Shown here: piece after piece, positions 34,282 to 45,740 of the stretch
Layout of the letters: each line of letters begins with the position of its first letter
How positions within the stretch are numbered: the first letter of the stretch is position 1
Source of the DNA: Fennellomyces sp. T-0311
Taxonomy: Eukaryota; Mucoromycota; Mucoromycetes; Mucorales; Lichtheimiaceae
Assembly (NCBI GenBank): GCA_025266875.1
Contig: JALLLT010000002.1
Coordinates: forward strand, 1,636,150-1,700,149
DNA: 64,000 bases
Direction: 5' to 3'
The notes under the pieces: generated by a model
Database searches by the model: none
Told to the model about the DNA's origin: nothing
The model's input: the letters and a program-made list of their open reading frames with translations, nothing else
Position numbers and translations under genes: made by a program

Positions 34282-37200
34282 ATGCCAACGCTAGCTTGTT
34301 TGTCTGTACGTTCATTGACAATATTCTCCGTGCTTAGTTCGCCTAAATTAATTTGCCTATCTTCTTGCAGGAACCTTGGGCGAATGACGACTTCGCACCG
34401 TGTTTTCGAGAAATGTACGCATCCTCGTAGTATCAAGGGTTCACGGGCGGCTATTAACTAAATTCTGTACCCTTTCAGAGTTATCAATGGAATCATTCCG
34501 GTTCTGATTTTGAAATGCTCCGCTATTTTGATCGTTAAGGCAATTGTCCGACACGCAAAAGCATCATTGCCGCAGCATGAACCCCTGTTAGCAACTCATG
34601 CGAGTGGGTCAAAACAGTATGGTTCAGTGAGTACAAGTGATGGTGTAACAGAAGCATTGGAAGAGGATGAGGAGCCTTTGGCACGATGGTCTTTGTACAA
34701 CATCACAAGATTTACTGCCTCGGCACTACAGTGCATGTTAATTTCCTGTGCCATTACCTGTATCGTTCATCACACGTATATTTTGGATCCGGTTGTCGAG
34801 CCTAATGAAAGCGTAGTCCTGGCAGCATACTATATGCAGACAATATACTGGGTAAGACTTTCTGTATAACAGAGCAACACCAACGATTTTTATGCAAACT
34901 CAAAACTAGATTTATGCACTCGTTCTGAGCATCGCAATTGTATTATCTGAGAACAAGCACATTGCTGATGTTATGTGCGCCCATCTCAATACAATCTATG
35001 CATTTGCTCTCCTGACCGGCTTCGTCAGCCTTCGCTCGTTCTACATCAGCAATGAACAAGACATCTCAAACACTGGCTATAAAATTACATTGGCGTCAAG
35101 TTTCACAACACTGATGTTACTTTTCATCATTATTCATGAAGAGCGTCATAAACCTCTATATGTTGAAAGCAGCCCTGTAAGCTATAACACAATGACTTTA
35201 ATACTACAGTGTGTAACCGTTGACATATGCAGGGACGGGTTAGATCGCCCGAATATCGAGCTTCATTATACTCCAAATTCATGTTCAGCTACGTCGAGCC
35301 GATGCTAAAAAAAGGATATAATACAACTTTAGACGATAAGGATCTCCATGAGCTGCCCAAAGTAAACCAAGCTAAATATACGCTCGCCAACTTCCGCGAA
35401 CACAGGCATACAAAGCTGATGTTGTCACTCTCCAAGACATTTCAACAGCCTCTCCTCGCACAGTTTGCTTACTCGCTAGTATGGAGCTTATCTATGTTTT
35501 ATCTTCCTTTTGCTCTCAACAAGATTATCAAGTTCATCGAGCAACCAGGCAGTGGCCCAGGGCTGACGCCTTACCTTTACGTCATCAGTATGTTTGTTGC
35601 TTCAACGATTCAGTCGCTTTCGCACCAGCAAGATTTATATATCGGTCGAACTCTCGGCTTACGAATCCAATCGATTGTGGTCGGTGAAGTGTATGGCAAA
35701 GCACTAAGGCGCAGGCAACAAGGGAATGAATCGGAGGGCGACGAAGAGCAACACGCCGAATCACAAAGCAACATCAACAACCTACTCTCATTGGACGCAA
35801 GCAAGTTGGCCGACATTCCAGTTTTTGGACCATTTTTCGTTTCCTACATTATGCAAATGGCTATCTGTACCTATGGACTGTATCAGCTACTCGGTTCTGC
35901 TGCAATATACGGCGTTGTTATTATGGTTTTGTCGCAACCGCTCTTTTATAAACTAAACAGCAAGTTCGAGACACTCCAACGTACTGTCATGGGATTCACG
36001 GACAAGCGTATGAAGGTGATGAACGAGCTATTGAATGCGATTCGTATCGTCAAGTTCTTCGCGTGGGAGGATGAGTTCCGTAAGCGTATTTGTGAAGCAC
36101 GAGAAGTGGAGCTCAAAGCAACACGATCGCGTCTACTTATGCTTGTGGCACTGGATACCACGTATGTATTATTGTGTTTATAGTGAGTAGTTTTCGTGCT
36201 GACCCGTATAACTTTTAGATGGTTCTTTATTACTGTAACTATTATGGCTACTGTGTTCTATGTATACACTATCTCGCATATGCTGACGGCATCCACTGCA
36301 TTCACTGCCTTGGCGCTTTTCAACATATTCAAGACGGCGCTTGAAGACCTTCCATTCGTCATCACCGTTCTTGTTCAAGGCTACGTGTCCTTAAGGCGTG
36401 TTGAAAATTTCTTGCAAGAAGAGGAGGTTCAGCCTTTGCAATCGACGGTGTCATGGGATACCAATACTGCTGTCGGATTCGTAAACAATGCGTCGTTTAG
36501 CTGGGATCCAAGGTCCACGAAGCCCATCCTCAGAAACTTGAACCTGTCGTTTCCATTGCGAAGGCTTTCGCTCGTGTGTGGCCCTACAGGCTGCGGAAAA
36601 AGTACGTTGCTAGCCAGTCTCTTGGGTGAAACTTACTGTCACGGCGGCTCCGCAGTTCTACCAAGAAAGCATTTTTCTTTATCTCTCGGTACCGGTGGTG
36701 CCGTCTCTGGAGTCGCATATGTTGCCCAAACAGCCTGGCTTCAAAACTGCAGTATTCGAGATAACATTTTATTCGGGTTGCCTTACAGTAAGGAGCGATA
36801 CGAAAAGGTGATATCTATGACCGCACTTTTGCCAGACCTGGAAATATTACAGCACGGTGATCAAACCGAAGTCGGTGAAAGAGGAGTCACTTTGAGCGGT
36901 GGACAAAAGCAACGGTAAGTTTCTTTATTTGTTTATTGCATACAACAAATATTGACTTGCTTCTATAGTGTGGCTATTGCTCGTGCCGTATACTCTCAGG
37001 CAGATACCATTATTCTTGACGATTGTCTAAGTGCAGTGGATGCACACACTGCAAAACATTTATACGAACACTGCCTGACAGGCGAGCTTCTCCGGGAACG
37101 TACAGTGATTTTGGTGACCCATCATGTGAATCTTTGTATCAAAGGTGCTGACTATGTGGTTGCACTCAAGGATGGCGAGGTTACCGCAGCAGGCAAGCCA

Positions 37201-39276
37201 CAGGATGTCATAGCAGCGGGAGTGCTTGGCGAAGAGGTCACACGTTATGACGATGAAAAAAACTTGGCAATGACATCAACTATTGCTGAAGTATCAGAGA
37301 CAAAACAGAAGAACTCAACTAAATCCAAGGACAAAGGTGGCAAGTTGACCAATGAAGAAGAACGAGCAGAAGGCGGTGTTTCATGGAAAGTATATGCGGC
37401 TTACTTTTACGCCTCCGGTGGATTTCCGTTCTGGGCCGCAGTGATAGTTCTTTACGGAGCATCACAGGCTGCAATTGTTGGTCAAGACATATGGATCAAG
37501 GTGTGGTCGTCCGCTTCCTCTGAAAACACCAACAGCTCAAATGTCGAGGCAACAACAACAGGCGCGTCGTATCATTCATTGCAAAGTGTATACAACGGTG
37601 GAAACGTGTTGCTTACACCAGTATATCATGTACCTGACTGTCTCTCCTCATATACCTCTGCGACAGTATCATATTACCTCGGCGTATATATTTTGATTGG
37701 TATCCTTGCGCTTATCATGGCCTCATTACGACTAGTTGTCTTATTTATTGGCTCGCTCCGCGCATCACGATACATGCATACACAACTGCTGGACGCTATT
37801 CTTTCTGCGAAGGTTCGGTTTTTTGACATCACGCCAATCGGACAAATCATCAATCGGTTTTCGTCAGATCTGCAAACCATAGATCAGGACTTGTCTCCAA
37901 CATTGTCCGGCCTCTTGTATGCACTCGTCGCCGCACCTTTTGTTGTCATCCTTATTGCATACGCCATCCCTCTATTCCTTGTCCCGGGTGCATTGATTGC
38001 GGTACTTTTCTGGTCAGTCAGCGCGTACTATTTGAATACATCACGCGACTTGAAGCGTCTCAATTCGGTTTCACGAAGCCCAATTTACGTGCAGTTTCAC
38101 GAAAGCGTGAGTGGTGTAACCACGATCCGTGCCTTCGGGTGCCAGCGCCGCTTTATCGAGGAAAACTATGAGACAATCGATAACAACAATAGGCCGTTCC
38201 TTTGTATGTGGAATGTCAATCGGTGGTTACATTGCCGCCTCGATATTCTCGGATCCTTTGTTGGTCTAGTTACTGGTGTTGGTCTCTTGTTATCAAGTTC
38301 TTCGATCGACGCAGGTCTGGCAGGTCTGGTACTCAGTAATTCACTACTATTCACACATATGGTAATTATTGCTGTCCGCTATTATTCAATGTATGAATTG
38401 GACTGCAACTCGGTTGAGCGAGTGCAAGAGTACCTTGATATCGAAAAAGAATCACCAGCACATACCGCAGCCACAAGCCCACGTTCTAGCTGGCCCGAAA
38501 CTGGATCTGTCAAAGTGGATCAGTTGGTGATCCAGTACGCACCGGAAACCCCACCTGTGCTCCATGGGATATCGTTCGAGACCCATCCTCGAGAAAAAGT
38601 CGGTATTGTTGGTCGCACAGGCTCAGGAAAGTCAACACTTGCGCTCTCTCTGTTTCGATTTATGGAGGCCACCAGCGGCAGTATCAAGATAGACGGTGTC
38701 GACATATCGCAGCTTGGCTTGCATGACCTGAGATCGCGGCTTACTATTATCCCCCAAGATCCAGTGTTATTCTCAGGAACTCTGCGAAGCAACTTGGACC
38801 CGTTTGGCGAATTCACCGACGCAGATCTTTATATTGCCTTGAGACGATCCCATCTTATACATGAAGGCGATGATATTACATTGGATAGTCCTGTTGCCGA
38901 GAACGGCAGCAACTGGTCACAGGGACAACGGCAATTGATTGCATTGGCCCGTGCGCTCGTGAAAAAGTCGTCGCTCATTGTCTTGGACGAAGCAACATCA
39001 TCTGTTGACTTTCACACCGACCAGCAGATTCAAGAGACCATCCGGTCCGAACTTTTTGCCGATTCATCCTTGCTCTGTATTGCTCATCGTCTGCGAACAG
39101 TGGCTGACTACGACCGAATTCTAGTACTGGAGCAAGGCAAAGTGGTAGATTTTGATACCCCATATGCGCTGATAACACGTGAGGACAGCTTGTTCCACCA
39201 AATGTGCGAGCGCAGCGGCGAATTTCCGGAATTGCTTGCGATTGCTCAGCGAAAGGCCAACTCCCTGGGCCCTTAA
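34282..39276 (+). CDS. ABC transporter, ABCC/MRP subfamily (full length with TMD0)
   Basis: ATP-driven exporter of the multidrug-resistance-associated type (like yeast Ycf1 and Bpt1), probably in the vacuolar or plasma membrane, moving glutathione conjugates or similar anions. Seven exons, 34282-34305, 34371-34414, 34479-34851, 34910-35176, 35233-36161, 36219-36914 and 36969-39276, give 1546 residues. TMD0 occupies about 1-230. NBD1 has Walker A GPTGCGKST (about 667), LSGGQKQR (about 771) and ILDDCLSAVD (about 793), where Asp replaces the catalytic Glu as is common in this subfamily. NBD2 has GRTGSGKST (about 1326), WSQGQRQLIALAR (about 1426) and VLDEATSSVD (about 1451), all intact. An acidic, Lys-rich linker joins the halves. 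An intron splits the LSGGQKQR Arg codon. The first exon (24 nt) was chosen because PWANDDFAPCF follows in frame. Confidence 0.92.
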
Positions 39277-39421
39277 AGTGCAACCCCTTTAAAACGTCAG
39301 GCTTATTGTATTATTCTGATTAATTCCACCATATAGATAATAAATCCAACGTGCCTGTTTGTTTTTCTACTGCTTGCAATTTTATTTATATATTTACAGA
39401 GTGAAAATGGAGCCATCTTAA

Positions 39422-39907
39422 CTAGACTTGGTGCCACTGCTCAAGCGAACCATTACTCCAGCCACTTTCCAGCGAGCCCTTGATGCTCTCGTCAAGGATA
39501 GAGGATGGCGTCTGTACTAACGTCGTAAGCTCATCTTCATCCGTAGAATCGGCTTCGTCTACCGCCATTGCTGAAGGCTCCGGCTGCTGTTGTGGGGGCT
39601 GTAGCCATAAAGCGTTAGGCGAAACAGGCGGTCGATAGTCTGGCGATGCATAAGTTATGGCCGGCATAGGAGCGGGCTGTTCGTATCGTGCCGGATGCTT
39701 TGCTGAAGGTACGCTTTCGTTGAGCCTTTTGTACAAAGGAGACTACATAATGTCAGTCTGTGGCGATCAAGTTTTAGTCCAATATTACCTCTTGCTCGTA
39801 GTCGTCAGCAACATCACCAAATCGACGCTTTGTGGATGGTGCTATTTTGATGTTAGAACGGTAATATCGTTGTGCAGCAAGAGTAATAGAATACCTGTGG
39901 TAGACAT
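39422..39907 (-). CDS. Uncharacterised small protein, 128 residues
   Basis: Three exons, 39895-39907 (13 nt), 39789-39841 and 39422-39742, join in frame. All introns are GT...AG. The protein begins MSTTAPSTKRRFGDVADDYE, so KRRF may be a nuclear localisation signal. A Pro/Gln-rich middle (PQQQPEPS) and an acidic stretch (DEADSTDEDELTTL) follow, and it ends GSLEQWHQV. I recognise no domain and expect it to be mostly disordered. It is convergent with the ABCC gene (146 bp between stops) and divergent from the PH gene downstream. Support comes from the exact splice fit and coding-like composition, not homology. Confidence 0.6.
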
Positions 39908-40581
39908 TGTTAAAGTGGATGATGGAGAGGAAAGAGAAGGAGCAGTGACTGGGCGATGGGAATTCCTAGGCTTTATAAGGCTGATGCGGTTGGAGATCAA
40001 ACGCGTATGGGTGCGCGTTATTAAGGATCAAGGGGAAGCAAAAAATTACTAGTCACCACCCACTGACGACATCCGCTATAAAAAAAGAAATCGCACCTCG
40101 ATAGTCGCTTGAGTGCGCCGTGTCATTACCTACACTCTCCATATATGTATGCATGCTTTTGGTATGTGACCTTTTTTCTGGGGGGAGGGATACACGATCA
40201 TCCACTTGCATTCCGTTATACGTATATAAAAATAATTTCACCACCCATGTGTGCGACAAACATTATGGTTGCACACACCTTGCCATGATGCTAAAATGAC
40301 ACAGAATGGCGTTTCATATTTTTGAGTGGGTGCACAGCTTGTTGTCACCGCAAGCCCATCAAAAAGTACAAAGTATGATATGTAGCGATCTCGGTTGATC
40401 GCTCCTTCCCCTAAGTTTTCTTCAGCGAATGAGGTTTATGCCCTGTTATACGTGGCTACTTTACATATATGGTTGTGTGCAAAAATGAGGTTATGGATAT
40501 ATAAAAGACCTTATGCCGACAGTAAAAAGGAGAACAGACCTTTTGCTGCATACTTTTTTTCTTTATTTTTTATCACTGCAA
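39908..40581. other. Divergent promoter region
   Basis: About 670 bp between the small orphan gene (-) and the PH gene (+). It includes a TATATAA-like run near 40497. No gene seen. Confidence 0.4.
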
Positions 40582-41378
40582 ATGGCTATTACAACCACCA
40601 CGGAACCATTTATCGTTCGACCTCCTCCTAGGTCATCATCATTGCGCCGTCCCTCTAATAGCACCACTCCTCGAGCTGGATGGCTCTCCAAATTGTCATC
40701 TGCCTACACCATGGGCAAGCACCGATGGCAAACTCGGTTCTTCGTGCTTGTAGATACTGAACTGCGCTATTACAAAAATGAGGTATTTAATTGACAACCC
40801 GGTTACCAAGACGATGGGATCCCTAATACTATATTATTCAGCATACCGAAATGCCCTCGTGTGTTATTGACTTGCACGACGTTTGTCAAGCTGTCATCAT
40901 TACCTCCTCATCGGGTCGGCCATATTGCTTCCGGTTAGAGCCAGTGATCCGGCAAGGAAACCGACCGCTTACTATCGCATGCCACTCTCAAGAAGAATTG
41001 TCCAGCTGGATTGTGGCAATTCGATCAATTTTATCAAAGTTGAAGCAGCCATATCGAAAGAGACGATCAGTATCATCAACCCCGTTTGCATATGACAATG
41101 ACAATGACAATGACGACGAGGACGAAGAATCATTATCCCGAAGGCGTGGCGTGTTTATTCCTCCGTTAATGGTTCACCCGTTAGATGAACTACCAACAAC
41201 GGTGATGGTCCAATCCCCTCCGTTATCCGATACCAGTACCGAGGAAGAAGTAGAAGCTGAACTCGCCTTTCTTGCTGAGCAACGACAGAATGCCATTACT
41301 AATGGCGACCGACGAAAGTTTTCGACTTGTTCACCAACTTTTCTCCTATACCAGGAACGTTTCCACTTGTACAATTAA
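40582..41378 (+). CDS. PH-domain protein
   Basis: Exons 40582-40782 and 40842-41378 give 245 residues. A PH domain spans about residues 30-135: AGWLSKLSS opens the first strand, then WQTRFFVLVDTELRYYKNE, then CVIDLHDV, FRLEPV and the closing helix SQEELSSWIVAIRSILSKL with its Trp. It probably binds phosphoinositides or a membrane protein. After the domain comes a basic KRRS patch and a D/N-rich tract (DNDNDNDDEDEE) made by a GACAAT hexamer repeat near 41095-41112. The rest is Ser- and Glu-rich and likely disordered. An upstream in-frame ATG at 40513 would add 23 residues; I chose the ATG at 40582 because the upstream part reads as AT-rich leader. Partner unknown. Confidence 0.75.
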
Positions 41379-41568
41379 TTAATGTACTTCCATTGTTTTC
41401 TCAAAACCTTGCATCTTCTTTGTATTTTCTTTCTTGTATACATTTTCTCCTTTTTCCTTAGAAATTATGCTGGTATTTATTACTTACAATGCTTAAATAG
41501 AAAGAACGTTATTACGGAAAAATAGAAACAAAATAAAAAAATAAGAACAAGCGTATTATGTACAGAAA

Positions 41569-42392
41569 TTATAATTGGTCATCATGATCGTCCAACTCAT
41601 CATCGCCTTCATCAGCAGAGGTATATCGATGGCGTTCACCATCACTGTCATCATTATCAGGATAAGCCTTGGCCCACCAGATAAGCTTTTGTGGCTCGTC
41701 GACAGTCAAGTTATAGTTTAAGAAATGAAGAAGCTCGAGTTCCATGCGGGCCATCATGATTGGTTGTTGCTTTGCTGAGCCCATTTCTTTTTTTGGTGCG
41801 TTTAATGGTGGAGGTCCATTGTCAGCAGGGGGTGTTGATGGCATTCGATCGTTCATTATGAGCTGTAAGTTGGCGCGGAGATATTTTGCTGCTACTGTAT
41901 AGGCCACTGTTATCAAACGATGAGAGCATCCTGGAGCTCCTTTAATGTTGGTGTATATCTGATTTAAGAAAAGGTTGCATGATCAGATATAGAATAAGAT
42001 CTTTCTTAGGTTAAATTACTGTTACTTACCTGTTTGAGCCTATCAACGTAGTAGATGGCAAGGAGCAGTGTCAGACCAGGACAATATGCTGGGACGCGAA
42101 CAGGGAGGCTATGCATCAAGCTGACTAATTCGTCCAATAAACTGGCATCTTGGGCAGGCTCCCACGCCTGTACGATATATTTGGCCAAATACACTATCGA
42201 GAGAAAAATAAACTGGTCAGGAAAAAGCACACACAAAAGCCGGACCCAGAAAAAAATACACTCACCGATGCAGTGATCATTCAGGGGTTGTTGGCGATTC
42301 ATTTCGACCGCCTGCAGAAACTGGTATGCTTGAGGAACAGTGCCTGTATAGGCATTTTCAATTAGTTTTTCGGTAGCCGGCCGATCCACCAT
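41569..42392 (-). CDS. Cyclin-domain protein
   Basis: Exons 42266-42392, 42030-42193 and 41569-41958 give 226 residues. The cyclin-box-like helices are VPAYCPGLTLLLAIYYVDRLKQIYTN, then GCSHRLITVAYTVAAKYLRAN and ARMELELLHFLNYNLTVDEPQ. The spacing and the LITVAYTVAAKYL and MELELLHFLNYNL patterns are those of fungal PCL/PHO80-like and other small cyclins, which activate a cyclin-dependent kinase. The exact class cannot be settled. The C-terminus is acidic (DEGDDELDDHDDQL). All introns are GT...AG. The start at 42390-42392 has no better alternative. A CDK regulatory role is inferred from the family. Confidence 0.75.
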
Positions 42393-44770
42393 GAGGAGAA
42401 AAGATTAGAAAGAAAATTCAGAACGTAAAACAACTAAATTCGTTTTGGTTTATATACTTGGGAGGGCGGTCAAGCCATCCGCTCCCGCCGTAATAGTTTT
42501 GCTCAAATCATTTATTCTCGGTGAAACATATATTCCGTTGACAAATTCTTATCCAAATGAGAGTGAAACATACATTGGCTAATCGTAGGCTAAGTTCGGT
42601 AACCCATTTCCCATCGCCTACCTCAAATTGGCTATCGATTTTTCCCTTGGCGGGTGCAAAAATTAACGGGCCTGAGAAAAGTTATTATTTTTTTTACCCC
42701 TTTGTTAGGTTTTTTTTTCTACTCGATCGGACCGCTTTTCCCCAGCGTCCTGTTCGGAAAGAAATCAAGCATCAAAAATGTGTGAACTCCGACTCTATTG
42801 AACGATTCTTTGTTACGGGTAAAGGTTGTTAATCTAGAAATAGATCCGTTATTACATGCTTTTTTATAAGTAACAACCAGTCCGCACTTTTTTTGTACAA
42901 CAACCGGATGCCAAGGATCTCCAATCCGATGATTCGGGAGCACAAACAAGTTCCCTTATATGTCTTTTTGGGTGCTCTCGGACAAACGTATGAGCGATAA
43001 TTTAACCACGTGCTCAATCATCCACATGTTTTTTTTCGCATATCGACGTAGAGAGAAAGATAGAGAGAGGTGCTATTAGCACACTAAAGAGCTCACTAAT
43101 GCGGTCCCGGTTTCATATGTTTCAAAAGTCGCGATAATAGCACTGAGTTATGTATGTCCGGGAAATGTGTTGGTATTCTTTGTGCTCACAAACTCTAAAA
43201 CAACAAAAACCCGATCACTTTTACCAATAAACTTTTCTGAAAGTGTAATGACAGCGACCAACATTAAGCATTGATGAGCGTTTGTTCGGGATAATATTTT
43301 AAGGACTTAATGCCTATTGGGCAATCACATGATGTTCTTACTCGGCAGAGGCGCCGTCGGTATATGCTTGCTTATACCCCTATTTTGCTTCGATTTACCA
43401 GATCTATCGAAACAGTAACATTCTTTTTTTGTACTCAACTGGTAATTGAATGCAATCGCCTATTCATCGTCTTGATAATAACACAAGGCTACTATTAGCG
43501 GATAATTATTAACACGGTTCGTCAAGCTACCTATTTTGCGAGTGGTGCACCATATCGCGCATACCGTTGTTACGGATAAATGTAGGGCTTATCGTTGTCA
43601 TCTTTCGTCCCAACCGTATCATAATACAGCCGCTTAAGCATTTGTAGCTTGGTCCGAATGTACCATCGAATCAACTGTAACCTCACGGCTCATGGCGTTA
43701 GTTTCTGAGTAGAATTCTATTAAGAAATACTGACATTCCAATCATTCCAAGTTTCGTTACGCACTGCCAATTACCAAAGAGCCTGATTACGCGCGCAAGA
43801 TCTGTAAACCTTGACTAAGGCTCTTCTTTTCACTTCTATAGCCTAGACATCAAGAAGATGAAGAGTAATACTGAAGAGTACCTTACGTACATACTCTGAA
43901 TCCGGTACATAAAGGCCTGAAACTAAGACGTCTATATCACTTTGCAGAACCATGATTGCCTACCGCTTTGTCGTTACAATTTTTTCGGCGACTTTTTACG
44001 TGAGCGCGTCTTTCTATTGCTCATTGTTAATACCAACATACTCTTTGCAAACTGATTGGTACTGTTTTGCGCGATTGAAGATTGAAGATTGAAGATTGAA
44101 AGAAACATACGATTTCGAACAACGAAAAACTTGCAATTAAAGTACATCGATCAGAACTGTAGACTATTCATTGTTTCATATTAGTGGAAAAGTGCAAAGA
44201 ATCATAGAGCAGAGCAATGTTGACAGCCGTAGAACACCTAGCAACAAATACACGTTGTCTATCCACTTAGGCTATCCCGACGACTCATGACGAGCCACGA
44301 GTAGATAGGATTAACCAGGACGATGTCCAATTGATTTCAAGTGTTACTTCCTGGACCCTGTACCCACTAGTCGTATGGCAAAGTGTTGGCTTTATGCATA
44401 GCATATCTGAGTGATTAGTACAGCAATCAACGGTCTCTTCTGAAACAGCTCAGCCATGGTTCTTTATTCGAGGGCACATGTTCCGATATCTCGTTTCAAA
44501 GAAGCTTATAGCATTAGCTGAGGTTAATTGTCGGGTAATGGTCGTTATGCAAACAAAGTCTCCACGGAAAAAGCACTTTCGAATCCGCGGGCTATACATT
44601 CAATATATCGGCTAGCACGTCAGACCATCAGGATGTGTATTAAAATCGGTGGTACAGCTCTTATTTTAGCTATCTCTTTTACAGGAAACGCGTCAATAGA
44701 AACCAAGTACGCTATTTTTTGTTCACTGTGCAATGTGCTCCGGTATAATGTTACTAATATAAAAAATCAG
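42393..44770. other. AT-rich gene-poor region
   Basis: About 2.4 kb with no recognisable gene. It holds a short tandem repeat at 44073-44100. The first exon expected for the LUC7-like gene was sought in the last 700 bp and not found. Confidence 0.45.
44073..44100 (+). repeat. Tandem repeat, GATTGAA x4
   Basis: Four perfect copies of the 7-mer GATTGAA in a row, visible directly. Confidence 0.9.
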
Positions 44771-45740
44771 TGAATCGATCAGCTCAGAAACCAAACTATC
44801 GTGATCCCAAATTATGTCGAGATTATCTCTGTGGATTATGTCCTTATGAGTTATTAACGTAAGTAAAAATGGGATTATCTCCATTCTTCTTGCAATCGCC
44901 AATAACCTGATGGCCTTAGTGGATCGGTACCTGTCGCCTCTTCGTATACTCTTACATTATTAATGCTGTAACCGTAGTCGCATGGCGTCTGCCAAAGAGA
45001 ACACAATCCACAGTGCCGAGCGCAATATCAGTATGACGTTCGAAACGATGCCGGAAAGTCTTTCGAGAGTGACCACTACAACAGCCTCAAGGCGTTCCTT
45101 ACTCGACGCGATCAAGGATCAAAGGGATGGAATCATCGGATACTTAACTTACACCCGCAACCAGAAACGATCCAGCAACTGGTAGGGATGCGCAGGCTAT
45201 TGCCCAATGTTCCACTCGCTCATAATCACTGCCAGAAAAAACGTGTAGATGAAGCTACCCAGGAATGGCTGCTAAAAATGGATGCGGTGGATCAACTAGG
45301 TAGAATTGGGAAAATTACGATTGGAGGTTCTATATTTACAGAGCGAGAGATAGCTGGGGAGAAGGACAAAGATGCCGCAGTCGCTGCAGCACAGGAAGAA
45401 GTACAGAAGAAAAGTGAGGACAAACACAAACTTGAGGTAACAAAGAGTTCGTTCGTAAGACAGGCAGACATTTTAACTGTTGAGATATGAAGGGAGAGTT
45501 ACGTGCAGCACTAGATAAGGAGGGATGTTTGCCACCGCCATTACGGCTTTGTGAAGTGTGTGGGACATTCATACCGCATCAAATGCCAGCGTCTCATCAG
45601 GAATCGAAGGTGAGTTCCACATCAGCGTTTTCACAGCTGGAATGTCAATAACAAAATGTCAGGGTCACCTTGCATATGCTAAAATACGAGAAACACTAAA
45701 AGAACTAAGTGATCGACGAGCCGCCCGAGCCCAGTATTAG
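44771..45740 (+). pseudogene. Degenerate LUC7-like (U1 snRNP-associated) gene
   Basis: LUC7 proteins help U1 snRNP choose 5' splice sites. Block 1 (44771-44858) reads YRDPKLCRDYLCGLCPYELL, the first zinc finger, and ends at GTAAGT; a TTACTAAT branch-like site precedes it. Block 2 (44978-45436) reads GVCQREHNPQCRAQYQYDV, the rest of that finger, then a charged helical region. An intron at 45437-45492 leads to LRLCEVCGTFIP...H, and one at 45610-45662 joins SK|GHLAYAKIRETLKEL, the second finger (C-x2-C...H-x5-H). Stop is TAG at 45738-45740. The block 1 donor and block 2 acceptor do not join in phase, the conserved DLG before VCQ has become SHG, and no first exon with the usual start is found. 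I therefore read it as decayed, though assembly or annotation error is possible. Confidence 0.65.
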
